From positions 1 through 64,000 of the forward strand of contig NZ_BMOE01000004.1 of NCBI RefSeq assembly GCF_014646915.1: a stretch of DNA of 64,000 nt, read 5' to 3'. The number at the start of each line of letters is the position of its first letter. Position 1 is the stretch's first letter. Source of the stretch: Deinococcus aquiradiocola. Its GTDB lineage: Bacteria > Deinococcota > Deinococci > Deinococcales > Deinococcaceae. Below are positions 7,498 to 16,297 of the stretch, one piece after another. The notes beneath the pieces are model-generated. The model did no database searches. It worked only from the letters and a program-made list of their open reading frames with translations, and was not told where the DNA came from. A program made the position numbers and the translations under genes.

Positions 7498-9558
7498 GTG
7501 AGTGCTCCAGTCCGTGATGTGCCCCTGCCTCCTGCCGAACGTGCATGGAATCCTCTTCCTCAGATGGGCGGCCGTGGACTGCATGACGGTTACCGGGGGC
7601 AGGTACTCAGTGCGGCCGACCGACGCTGGCGTCAGACCATCGAGCGGTTCATGATCTCTGAGGGCTTTTCGGCTCCGGAAGCCCGCGAACGCCGTCACCG
7701 GATCGAGCAGGACGTGACGACGCTGACCTCTGCCCTTGAAGCCCTGTACGGTACCCGCAGCCTCGGCAACTTTGCTGACCCGGTGGCCGAGGTGATCTTC
7801 ATGATCCTCTCGAGGCGCGGCAAGATCACAGCTGCCCTCCGGGTCATGGATGAACTGCTGGGGATGCCAGGCGGCCTTCGGTCGATCCTCAACATGGATC
7901 TCGCTGACCTGGAAGAACAGTTCCGTCCGCTTGGCTTCCAGACCCTGAGGGCCCACCAGACCCGGGATGCCATTCAGCACCTGGAGCAGCGGCATGGGCT
8001 CGATCAGGTAGCCACCACCCTGGGAGCCATGACTGACCCCGTGCTGCTGCAGGAGCTTGAACTCATTCCCGGAATCAGCCGCAAGACTGCACTGTGCGTG
8101 ATGCTCTACTCCTTCGGGCGTGATGCCTTTCCCGTGGACGCTCACACGGCCCGCATCCTGCAGCGAACTGGGGTGCTCGATGCAGCGGGACTGAAGCTCG
8201 GCGGGCTGGACCAGAAGCAGATTCAGCTGCTGGTCGAAGAGACGCTTCCCCCATCGACCCGTGGCAGCTTCCATGTCAACGCCGTCCACCATGGTCAGAC
8301 ACTCTGCCTGGAGCGCGACCCCCGCTGTGGCACCTGCCCCCTTCAGCTGCTGTGCCAGACCGGGCGAGAACGTGCACGCGTCATGGCCGAGGAGAGGGAA
8401 CACCTGTCGCTGGTGGACATGTTCTGTGGCGCGGGCGGGCTCTCCGAAGGCTTCCGACAGGCCGGATACCGCACCGTCCTCGCGGTGGATGCCGACGAGC
8501 ACGCCATGCGCACCTACCGGCTGAACCATCCCGAGGTGGACGAGGCAGCCATGCTCTGCAGGGACATCCGTGGGTTCCGGGATGAGGCCGAGGAGATCAG
8601 GGCCATCGTCGGGGACCGACAGATTGACGTGCTGGTGGGCGGACCACCCTGCCAGGGCTTCTCCCGAGCCGGGCTCCGCGCGAAGGCTGCACACGGGGCG
8701 CCACAGGCCACCGACGACGACCGCAACCACCTGTACCAGGAACTTGTCGATCTCCTCGAGGTGCTGGAACCGCGCGCCATCGTGATGGAAAACGTCCCGG
8801 GCATGGCTGAGGTCCGGTATGCCGACGGCACCACCTTCGTGCAGGCCGCACAGTCGGCCATGCACGCGGCCGGGTACGAAACCTGCACCTGGCTGCTGAA
8901 CGCCGCTGCTTACGGTGTGGCCCAGGACCGCATCCGCAGGATCATTGTCGGTGTCCGGGGTGGTCCTGCGCCCACCGAGCCCCCACCGCCGGTTCGCCGT
9001 GCCATGTCCACAAGTCACAGAGAAGACACCCGCAGCGACGACATGAATCTGCCTGAAGCCGTAACCCTGCTCGAATGCATCGGGGATCTGCCGACCCTCG
9101 GGGCAGCTCAGGGCGTCAACATTGCAGGGTTCCGTGGCGGCCTGCTGACCGGGCATGTCTCCCGTTACAACAATGCCGAGGACCTAGAACGCTTCCGTGA
9201 ACTCCGGCCGGGTGAATCGTACCGGAAACTGGTCGAACGGTGCCCTTGGCTCGAGATCTACAGCACCGAAAGCTTCCCGGACAAGTTCTACAAGCTGCCC
9301 GGGGACCGTCCTTCACGCACCATCGTGGCTCACCTGCAACGCGATGGGAACGGATTCGTGCACCCGGCCCAGCTGAGATCAATCACCCCACGCGAGGCGG
9401 CGCGGCTGCAGAGCTTTCCGGACAGCTACCTGTTCACCGGTCCATTCACGAAGGTATACCGGCAGATCGGCAACGCCGTGCCGCCACTGATGGCAGAGGC
9501 CATTGGCAGGCATCTGAAACAGCACCTTCTCCAGCTGGACCTCGCTGAGGAACAGTGA
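7498..9558 (+). CDS. EndoIII-like HhH-GPD glycosylase fused to C5-cytosine methyltransferase
   Basis: A 686-residue two-domain protein. Residues 40-290 are a helix-hairpin-helix-GPD DNA glycosylase with the hairpin IPGISRKT (K196, the lyase lysine of endonuclease III), the catalytic aspartate D214 in VDAH, and a [4Fe-4S] loop C270-x6-C277-x2-C280-x5-C286. Residues 305-686 are a C5 methyltransferase: motif I DMFCGAGGLSEGF, motif IV GGPPCQGFS with catalytic C385, motif VI ENVPGM, motif VIII QDRIRR, motif X RQIGNAVPP. The GTG at 7498 is chosen because AAGGA lies seven bases upstream; an in-frame GTG at 7354 would add 48 residues of low-quality sequence running through the inverted repeat. It is the first gene of a five-gene operon. 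The glycosylase may repair T:G mismatches from deaminated 5-methylcytosine or may act on foreign DNA. Confidence 0.9.
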   Translation: MSAPVRDVPLPPAERAWNPLPQMGGRGLHDGYRGQVLSAADRRWRQTIERFMISEGFSAPEARERRHRIEQDVTTLTSALEALYGTRSLGNFADPVAEVIFMILSRRGKITAALRVMDELLGMPGGLRSILNMDLADLEEQFRPLGFQTLRAHQTRDAIQHLEQRHGLDQVATTLGAMTDPVLLQELELIPGISRKTALCVMLYSFGRDAFPVDAHTARILQRTGVLDAAGLKLGGLDQKQIQLLVEETLPPSTRGSFHVNAVHHGQTLCLERDPRCGTCPLQLLCQTGRERARVMAEEREHLSLVDMFCGAGGLSEGFRQAGYRTVLAVDADEHAMRTYRLNHPEVDEAAMLCRDIRGFRDEAEEIRAIVGDRQIDVLVGGPPCQGFSRAGLRAKAAHGAPQATDDDRNHLYQELVDLLEVLEPRAIVMENVPGMAEVRYADGTTFVQAAQSAMHAAGYETCTWLLNAAAYGVAQDRIRRIIVGVRGGPAPTEPPPPVRRAMSTSHREDTRSDDMNLPEAVTLLECIGDLPTLGAAQGVNIAGFRGGLLTGHVSRYNNAEDLERFRELRPGESYRKLVERCPWLEIYSTESFPDKFYKLPGDRPSRTIVAHLQRDGNGFVHPAQLRSITPREAARLQSFPDSYLFTGPFTKVYRQIGNAVPPLMAEAIGRHLKQHLLQLDLAEEQ

Positions 9559-10709
9559 GTCTGATCGAGGTTCTCCCGCATCCGGCGGGAACTCTGGTGG
9601 CACTGTCCGGCGGTGGATACACCCCGCACGCAGCGGTGGCTGACCTGATCGATAACGCCATCAGCGCCGGGGCAAAGGTCATTTCCCTGCACCTGGACAT
9701 CTCCGGTGAAGGAGTACTGTCTGTTGAAGATGACGGGCGCGGCATGGATCAGGAAACCCTGACCGAGGCGATGCGCGTCTCGACGGGCTGGGGAACGGTG
9801 AGAGCCGATGACGACCTCGGACGCTTCGGCACCGGCATGAAGGCCGCGGCACTGCACCTCTCAGAAGTCGGTCGTTTTACAGTGTCGAGTGCCGCAGCTG
9901 ACGGTACCGGAACTGCCATCACGATGGATCTACGGCAGATCGAGAAAGAAGACCGCTGGGTGGTTCACCGGGAAGATCGTATGAGCCTGAAACGGGGAAC
10001 CCGTGTCGACATCATCGGCCCGCTGTTTCCCAGGCGGCAGGAGGAGGCGTCAGCGGGCCTGATGGCCCTCTCCGGGCACCTGCGGGTGACCTTCGCAGCA
10101 CAGCTGCAGGGTGGTCTGAAGATCATGCTGCAGGGCAAGTCCCTCGAACCCTGGGCGCTCTGCACCTCTGACCTTCCCGGCATGACCTCCATGAGTTCCC
10201 GGCCTCTGAAGGGCAGGGTTCGGGTGACGCCATTCATCCTGCCGACCGATACCGAAGACCCGATGGTTGAAGGACCCCTGGGCCGGCAGGCACACGCAGG
10301 CTTCCACGTCCACCGCAATGGTCGCGCGATCGTGTCCGGCGGCTGGCTTGGGATGAGTGCCGGGAAACGCGGCAGCGGAGAGCGAAACCGGATCCGGCTG
10401 CTGGTGGAGATCGGTCCGGAGCATGACGACCTCTGGAAGGTCACGCTGCCGAAGTCAGGCTGCACCCTGCCACAGATGTACCGCAAGCCGCTGAAACTGC
10501 TGCTCGACGAGGTGCTGAGCCGGGCCGGTCGGCAGCGGGCGGTGAGGACGGATGTCGGAACACGCCGGCGGAACCGGGAGGCCTGGACGAACGACGGATT
10601 GATCCGCCGTGAACATCCGCTGGTCAAAAAGGTCTTTGAACTGTCGTCAGATGTCGCGGCCGTGGAACAGCTGCTGGCAGTGCTTGAAGGGGGACATCAG
10701 GATGGCTGA
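9555..10709 (+). CDS. GHKL (MutL/MORC-like) ATPase, defence operon
   Basis: A 384-residue protein with a Bergerat-fold ATP site: N-box AVADLIDNAISAGA near residue 28, G1 box DDGRGM near 55, and G2 box GRFGTGMKAAA near 92. The rest matches the transducer-like region of MutL/MORC ATPases in outline. The GTG start overlaps the methyltransferase stop (GTGA). Iyer, Abhiman and Aravind (2008) described MORC-like ATPases encoded with methylases and Z1 proteins in bacterial restriction-modification operons. This gene fits that place, presumably as an ATP-driven DNA clamp or remodeller. Confidence 0.85.
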   Translation: MSLIEVLPHPAGTLVALSGGGYTPHAAVADLIDNAISAGAKVISLHLDISGEGVLSVEDDGRGMDQETLTEAMRVSTGWGTVRADDDLGRFGTGMKAAALHLSEVGRFTVSSAAADGTGTAITMDLRQIEKEDRWVVHREDRMSLKRGTRVDIIGPLFPRRQEEASAGLMALSGHLRVTFAAQLQGGLKIMLQGKSLEPWALCTSDLPGMTSMSSRPLKGRVRVTPFILPTDTEDPMVEGPLGRQAHAGFHVHRNGRAIVSGGWLGMSAGKRGSGERNRIRLLVEIGPEHDDLWKVTLPKSGCTLPQMYRKPLKLLLDEVLSRAGRQRAVRTDVGTRRRNREAWTNDGLIRREHPLVKKVFELSSDVAAVEQLLAVLEGGHQDG

Positions 10710-13284
10710 AGGGCAGGAACTGAAACAGATCGATCAGGCCGTGGCGGTCACCGTGAGCATGCTGGAGGCATTCCATAAGGCCAGTGGCCTGACTCCGGGA
10801 GCACCACAGGTTCGACAGCAGGCCGCAGCGGCACTCCAGATGCTCGGCCTGACGGACAACCTCCTCGAGGAGGTTGTCCGTCAGGTGGAACTCAGCCAGG
10901 ACACCGCACTGGACGGCCTGTTCGTCGTGCCGGCCGTGGTGAGCACCGAGGGCGACGATCCACCGGTCTGGGAGCCCGCGACAGACACGCCACTGGCCCG
11001 CCGGTACCTGAAGCTCCTCGAGAAGGAGGGCTGGCCGGTCGACGCCCGCGTCAGGCTGGGCCGCACCACCCGCTCCATCCTTGGCCGCTGTGGAAATCCG
11101 GCAGTGACAGCGCCATGGGATCGCCGCGGCATGGTGGTCGGTGACGTCCAGTCCGGTAAAACCACCAGCTACGTGTCACTGATCTGTGCGGCCATCGACG
11201 CCGGGTACCGGAACATCGTGGTGCTGGGTGGCCGGACCAATGATCTGCGGCACCAGACGCAGGAGCGCGTGGACCTCGGGGTTACCGGACGGGAAAGCAG
11301 CCGTTCGCCCGGCACGAAGCCGAAGATCGGTGTGGGACTGATCGAGGCCATCCCGGGCCTGACCACTGTTTCACTCACCACCCAGGATCACGTGGGTGGA
11401 AAGGCCGGTGGAGACTTCAGCACAAAGAAGGCGAATATCGATTCTGTCTCCGGGGACAACATCTGCATCATCGCGGTGGTCAAGAAACATGCCGACATCC
11501 TCAACAAACTGACGGGCTGGTTCACCGGTACCGGAAAGGGTGAGGCCGGGCCACTCCTGCTGATCGACGACGAGGCAGACGACGCCTCGATCGACACCAA
11601 CGAGCCGGGTGAATCCCCGACCGCAATCAACGCAGCCATCCGTCTGCTGCTGGAGAGCGTGAAACAGAGCAGCTACGTGGCGTACACCGCGACGCCCTAT
11701 GCCAACGTGATGATCGACCCGGAGGACGGAGACAAGACACACGGTGACAACCTCTTCCCCCGGAACTTCATCGCACTGCTGACCGCACCACCATCCTATT
11801 TCGGTGCCCGGAGATTCCTCTCCAGGGTCGATGGCACCGAGCAGCTGGTTGAAATCGAAGACACCGGAGACTGGATCGGGAAGGACAAACTCGGAAACGT
11901 TCCCGACTCGCTCTGCGAGGCCATCCGGGAGTTCGTGCTGGTCAGCGCCGCGCGCCGCGTTCGCCGGGCCAGGGAGCAGCGTCCCCGGCAGCATGAGACG
12001 ATGCTGGTGCACGCCACCGTGAACAACTCCACGCAGGTGCAGGTCGAAGAACAGATTCAGACCGAGGTCGACCGCCTTCGGGCCGGCTGGGACTTCCCGG
12101 TCGGCACCGCCGACGTGCGTCAGGAGTTCGAAACGACCTGGAAGGCTATGGAGAAAAATCAGGTACCGGCTCTGGCCGTCAGCTGGGAGGAACTGCAGAA
12201 CGACATCAGTGGCGTGCTCGAGAAACTGACCGTCGAGCTGATCAACGGCGTGACCAAGAAGAACCTGGACTACCGACGGGCAACCGGCGGCGCCCTGACG
12301 GTCATCGCGGTGGGCGGGCTGAAGCTGTCGCGCGGGCTGACCCTCGAGGGCCTCACGACCAGCTATCACACCCGGACGACGAAACAGCACGACACGTTGA
12401 TGCAGATGTGCCGCTGGTTCGGCTACCGGACTGGTTACGAGGACCTGTGCCGTCTGTACAGCACCGGCGACCTGCTGCGGGCCTTCAGGGAGGTGATGGA
12501 GTCCGACGAGGAGCTGCGTGAGGAACTTGAAGACATGGCGTCGCTGGGTGCCAGCCCGATGGAATTCGGCCTGCGGGTGCGCACCTCGCCGGGCATGACC
12601 ATCACCGGCCGGAACAAGCTCAAGCACGCCGTGACCGTCCGGGACGCACTCGCCGGGAAGACGCTGGAAGTCACCCGGACTTCCCGGGCAGACAGCAGTT
12701 TCAACGACGAGCTACTGCAGAAGCTGGTCTCTTCCCTCGGAGATGGCCACCGTACAGACAGCCTTACCTGGGATGGTGTGCCCTGGACTGTCATCGAGGA
12801 AACACTCGAACAGTTCCGGGAACTGCCCAGCACCGTCGGCCTGAACGGGAAAATCGCCCGGGCGTTGTCGTACATCCGCTCCGCCCAGAGTGCTTCGCCG
12901 CCCCGACTGCTGACTTGGACGGTCGCCCTGGCCGGGCTGAGGGAAGGGAAATTTGACCCTTACGGCGGGCAGCAGGTCATTCGCGTCAGCCGGACACCAC
13001 GAAAAGACGAGGACACAGTACTGAACTTCGGGGCGATCAGTGATCCGGCCGACGAACATCTCGCGCGGGGCGCTTCAGCTGAAGGAAAAACCCGCAAGCA
13101 GATCAAGCAGGGGCGGCCGAAGGACGAAGGCCTGCTGATCATCTATCCCATTGCCACCTCCGGGTCTGGGGAAACCATCACCACGAGCGGTCTGGCAATA
13201 TCATTCCCGGAAGATAAAGACATGAAGAAACGGACGTACGTGTTAAACCCAATTGCGCAGTTGCAGGAAGCGGGGCACCTGTGA
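10702..13284 (+). CDS. Z1-domain ATPase, defence operon
   Basis: An 860-residue Z1-domain protein, a helicase-like P-loop family. Visible motifs are Walker A GDVQSGKTT (G147-T155), Walker B LLIDDEAD (D289-D293), a YTATP motif near residue 330 and QMCRWFGYR at 568-576, which resembles helicase motif VI. The start is ATG 10702, with a GGGGGA-type ribosome site just upstream. An in-frame ATG at 10609 would lie deep inside the previous gene. It overlaps the previous stop by eight bases and the next gene by four. A perfect 38-bp palindrome lies within codons 49-62. Probable role: ATP-dependent DNA translocation or remodelling with the GHKL protein. Confidence 0.88.
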   Translation: MAEGQELKQIDQAVAVTVSMLEAFHKASGLTPGAPQVRQQAAAALQMLGLTDNLLEEVVRQVELSQDTALDGLFVVPAVVSTEGDDPPVWEPATDTPLARRYLKLLEKEGWPVDARVRLGRTTRSILGRCGNPAVTAPWDRRGMVVGDVQSGKTTSYVSLICAAIDAGYRNIVVLGGRTNDLRHQTQERVDLGVTGRESSRSPGTKPKIGVGLIEAIPGLTTVSLTTQDHVGGKAGGDFSTKKANIDSVSGDNICIIAVVKKHADILNKLTGWFTGTGKGEAGPLLLIDDEADDASIDTNEPGESPTAINAAIRLLLESVKQSSYVAYTATPYANVMIDPEDGDKTHGDNLFPRNFIALLTAPPSYFGARRFLSRVDGTEQLVEIEDTGDWIGKDKLGNVPDSLCEAIREFVLVSAARRVRRAREQRPRQHETMLVHATVNNSTQVQVEEQIQTEVDRLRAGWDFPVGTADVRQEFETTWKAMEKNQVPALAVSWEELQNDISGVLEKLTVELINGVTKKNLDYRRATGGALTVIAVGGLKLSRGLTLEGLTTSYHTRTTKQHDTLMQMCRWFGYRTGYEDLCRLYSTGDLLRAFREVMESDEELREELEDMASLGASPMEFGLRVRTSPGMTITGRNKLKHAVTVRDALAGKTLEVTRTSRADSSFNDELLQKLVSSLGDGHRTDSLTWDGVPWTVIEETLEQFRELPSTVGLNGKIARALSYIRSAQSASPPRLLTWTVALAGLREGKFDPYGGQQVIRVSRTPRKDEDTVLNFGAISDPADEHLARGASAEGKTRKQIKQGRPKDEGLLIIYPIATSGSGETITTSGLAISFPEDKDMKKRTYVLNPIAQLQEAGHL
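10848..10885. repeat. Perfect 38-bp palindrome inside the Z1 gene
   Basis: Positions 10848-10866 are the exact reverse complement of 10867-10885 with no spacer; the centre is CTCGAG. The palindrome could form a cruciform or a long mRNA hairpin, or be a protein-binding site. It encodes an ordinary helical stretch (LTDNLLEEVVRQ). Confidence 0.8.
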
Positions 13285-14285
13285 GGCCCGGCGATATCTG
13301 GCCGCTGATGAATTCGGCAGGGGGGCTGGTGATGCGGGCCTCCCTGCACCTGGGCGAGCAGGCCAGCCTGATGTGCCTGCTCGGCGGCGATGCCGGAAAC
13401 GGGGAGATCGCGCTGCGCGTTCCTGCAGAGGTGGATCTGCGCACCCTGATGGCCGACTGGGAGGGTCTGAAGGTCACCCTGCTGGCAGACGGAGGACAGC
13501 CCGGACAGCACCTCCTGCGGATTGCCCCGGCAGACGAGGGGTACCGCGACCTTTACATCCACCTGGCGGATGACCTTCACGATCACCTCGAGCAGGTGAC
13601 ACAGCCTCAGGAGGCAGCGAAGGTGCTGCTCTCGCGGCTGAGGCTGTGGGCCGGCTTCCTGCGGCGCGGTGGACGCCCGCTGGATGCCCGGACCATCCGG
13701 GGCCTGTTCGCGGAACTGATGGCCCTCGAACAGCTGCTGATACCGGCGATCGGCTGGGAGGCTGCCCTGAATGCCTGGTCTGGACCGTCTGGAACAGCCC
13801 AGGACGTGATCACCGACCGGCTCGCAATGGACGTCAAGGCCAGCCGCCAGGACGACGCCATCGTGACGATCAGCAGCATTGAACAGCTCGACCCGCCAGG
13901 CAGCAGGACAGTCCGCCTGCTGGAGGGGGTGGTCAGTGAGGGCCATGGCGAAACCCTGGCAACCCTCGTCAGCCGACTGAACACTTCGGCCGGTGCGGCA
14001 GGCTGCGCACCGATGTTTCTGGCCCGCCTGCGGCAGATGCAGATCACTCCATACGGCCTTCAGGATACTGATGGACAGCCGATGACCCTGAACCAGTGGA
14101 GGGTCCACCGCGTGGATGATCCCGGTTTCCCCCGCCTGATGCGTTCAGATGTTCCGGCCGGCCTGGTGAGCGCCAGCTACCGCATCGACCTTGCACGGTC
14201 TACCGCGCCGCCAGGCAGCCTGGAGGAGATAACCGAAATGCTCAGCCCGTCCATGTCTACCCCACTCGCCGGAGGTGTGCAGTGA
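13281..14285 (+). CDS. PD-(D/E)XK-motif protein (DUF4420-like), defence operon
   Basis: A 334-residue protein. The core GLFAEL.ALEQLL...W.GP.GTAQDVITDRLAMDVKAS fits the PD-(D/E)XK nuclease family known as DUF4420. D175 and D184-V185-K186 are the likely metal-binding and catalytic residues, with an upstream glutamate in FAELMALE. The GTG start overlaps the Z1 stop and its own stop overlaps the AIPR start. It is the only obvious nuclease fold in the operon and so the best candidate for the cutting step. Confidence 0.8.
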   Translation: MRPGDIWPLMNSAGGLVMRASLHLGEQASLMCLLGGDAGNGEIALRVPAEVDLRTLMADWEGLKVTLLADGGQPGQHLLRIAPADEGYRDLYIHLADDLHDHLEQVTQPQEAAKVLLSRLRLWAGFLRRGGRPLDARTIRGLFAELMALEQLLIPAIGWEAALNAWSGPSGTAQDVITDRLAMDVKASRQDDAIVTISSIEQLDPPGSRTVRLLEGVVSEGHGETLATLVSRLNTSAGAAGCAPMFLARLRQMQITPYGLQDTDGQPMTLNQWRVHRVDDPGFPRLMRSDVPAGLVSASYRIDLARSTAPPGSLEEITEMLSPSMSTPLAGGVQ

Positions 14286-16297
14286 CCCTCCAGACAGGAC
14301 CGTCTCCGCTGCGCAATTTCGCCATAGAGATTGAGAAGCAACTCGAAAGCGACGCGATCAGAGACGGAAATTCTACCGACGAAGCCTTGATGCAGATGTA
14401 CGTCCTCCAGCTCCAAGAAGTGGGTCAGTGCCCCGACCTCACCTGGGTCGACCTGAACGTGACCGGCAGCAAAGGGCAGCCGGGCATGACCGTTCACGGA
14501 TGGGGCATCGACACGGACAGGCGCCTGCACCTCGCCGGTATCCTCTCCCCGAAGCAGGCGGTACAGGACGAGAACCTTCCATACGTCTTCGGCCGTAAAG
14601 AGGTCAGTGACACCTTCGGAAAACTGGTCAACACGGTGTCATACCTGAAGGACGGGAAATTTCTGGCTGACGAGAAACACCATCGGATCGCCGAGATGGC
14701 CACGCAATGTCGCGATCTGCTCGCCGAGCTTGACCCTGAAGTGGTGTTGCATCTGTTCACCACCGGCCATGTGAAAGGAGGATTTGCCAGCCACAACCTC
14801 AGCGGGGTGCTGCTTTCCAGCTACGTTCACGACATCGAGTGGCTGCAGAAGCAGCAGCAGGACGACCCCACAGATCAGCTCGACCTCCGCGATCAGCCAG
14901 GTGGCGGTCTCCCCTGCCTAGTGGCAACGCGCTTCCCCGACGGAGACCCACAGGTGATCCTGACGGTGCTTCCAGGTGAACTGCTGGCAGACCTGTACGA
15001 CCGCAGACGGGATGAACTTTTGCGCCGCAACGTCCGGATCTATCTGCGCAGCAAGATGAAAGTCAACCGGGACATGGCAGCGTCAGTACGCGCAACACCG
15101 GGACTGTTCATTGCGTTGAACAACGGAATCTCTGCTGTGGCAAACAGTGCGAGCTTCAGCAGCGACTTCTCGCACATGGAAACGCTCAATGACCTGCAGA
15201 TCGTGAACGGGGGACAGACAACCGCCACGATTCACGAGGTGTGGAAAGACCGCAACAAGAAGGCAGATATCAGCCAGTTGCGTGTGCAGGCGAAGATCAC
15301 CATCATCCGCGGCGAGAACGGCGCGGAGGACGAGTTGGCCGAGCAGCTGGCAATCAGCGCCAACAGCCAGAGCAAAGTCACGGCCAGCGACCTGCTCTCC
15401 AGCGATCCTTACGAACGAAGCCTAGAGAGCATCTCACGCGCCCGCCGGTATCCCACAGGCTCTGTAGAAACTGGCTGGTTTTATGAACGGGTCCGTGGAC
15501 AGCATGCCGGGGCTCTGGCCTTCGATGCCCGACAGGAGAAGGTTTATCCGCGTGATCAGGTCATCGACAAGTCCAAAGCCGCTCAGCTGCTGCTCGCGTG
15601 GAGGGGACTGCCCCACCTCGCATCTCTCGGAGGTGAAAAGGCGCTGAAAGCCTTCAAAGATGATCTGAAGAAGGATACACAGATCGAGGAAGCTGGAGGA
15701 AAAGTCAGCGAGCAATATTTCGATACCCTGGTAGGGCTGGCCGTCATCCGGCGCGAAGCAGAGGGGCCGATCGCCGCGGAGATCAGCATGAAGCCGCCGC
15801 TCGGGCATTACCTGCTGGCCTGGCTGGCCGAACACCGTGCCAGCTCCATCAACCTGCAGCAGGTCGCCCGGACGGGAGTGCTCTCCAATGAGCTTCTGCA
15901 CACCATCCAGAAGGTCACGCCGTTGATCTCGAAGGTCATGCGAGCTCACCCTGAGAGCGTGCCCCACGAATCCGAGCGTCCGAAAAGAGCCGGCTGCTGG
16001 GAAGAGGTAAAGAAGATCGTCCTGCCGGAAGTTCAGCCTGTCCTCCCCGGCGCAACCAGAAGCTGGACACGGGATTACAGCCGACAGGACTGGCAGGCCG
16101 CAAAGCGCTGGGTGCAGGGAACCCGCAACGCCCAGCTGCGCGACCGCATCATCAACGCCTGTCGAATTGTGGAGACCGGAAAAGGGAAGGCGAAGAAAGC
16201 GCTGCTTGACGCTGTCATGAAAGACGCCATTGCGAAGGGTTTCAAACCCGATCTCGGAGCGGTGCAGATTGGAGACCCGGTTTCGGAGGTTTCCTGA
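14282..16297 (+). CDS. AIPR-family (abortive infection phage resistance) protein
   Basis: A 671-residue AIPR protein. The family signature is clear in the middle: FIALNNGISAVANSA followed by LQIVNGGQTTATIHEV, then the AISANSQSKV segment. AIPR proteins occur in phage-resistance operons; their biochemical activity is not settled. The GTG start overlaps the PD-(D/E)XK gene. It is the last gene of the operon, followed by about 800 bp without a gene. Confidence 0.87.
   Translation: MTLQTGPSPLRNFAIEIEKQLESDAIRDGNSTDEALMQMYVLQLQEVGQCPDLTWVDLNVTGSKGQPGMTVHGWGIDTDRRLHLAGILSPKQAVQDENLPYVFGRKEVSDTFGKLVNTVSYLKDGKFLADEKHHRIAEMATQCRDLLAELDPEVVLHLFTTGHVKGGFASHNLSGVLLSSYVHDIEWLQKQQQDDPTDQLDLRDQPGGGLPCLVATRFPDGDPQVILTVLPGELLADLYDRRRDELLRRNVRIYLRSKMKVNRDMAASVRATPGLFIALNNGISAVANSASFSSDFSHMETLNDLQIVNGGQTTATIHEVWKDRNKKADISQLRVQAKITIIRGENGAEDELAEQLAISANSQSKVTASDLLSSDPYERSLESISRARRYPTGSVETGWFYERVRGQHAGALAFDARQEKVYPRDQVIDKSKAAQLLLAWRGLPHLASLGGEKALKAFKDDLKKDTQIEEAGGKVSEQYFDTLVGLAVIRREAEGPIAAEISMKPPLGHYLLAWLAEHRASSINLQQVARTGVLSNELLHTIQKVTPLISKVMRAHPESVPHESERPKRAGCWEEVKKIVLPEVQPVLPGATRSWTRDYSRQDWQAAKRWVQGTRNAQLRDRIINACRIVETGKGKAKKALLDAVMKDAIAKGFKPDLGAVQIGDPVSEVS

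Noticed and set aside
1..16297. CRISPR-associated transposon
   Set aside because: No Cas genes, no spacer-repeat array and no Cas12k/Cascade-like frames; the 23-bp array is uniform transposase-site-like and has no spacers.
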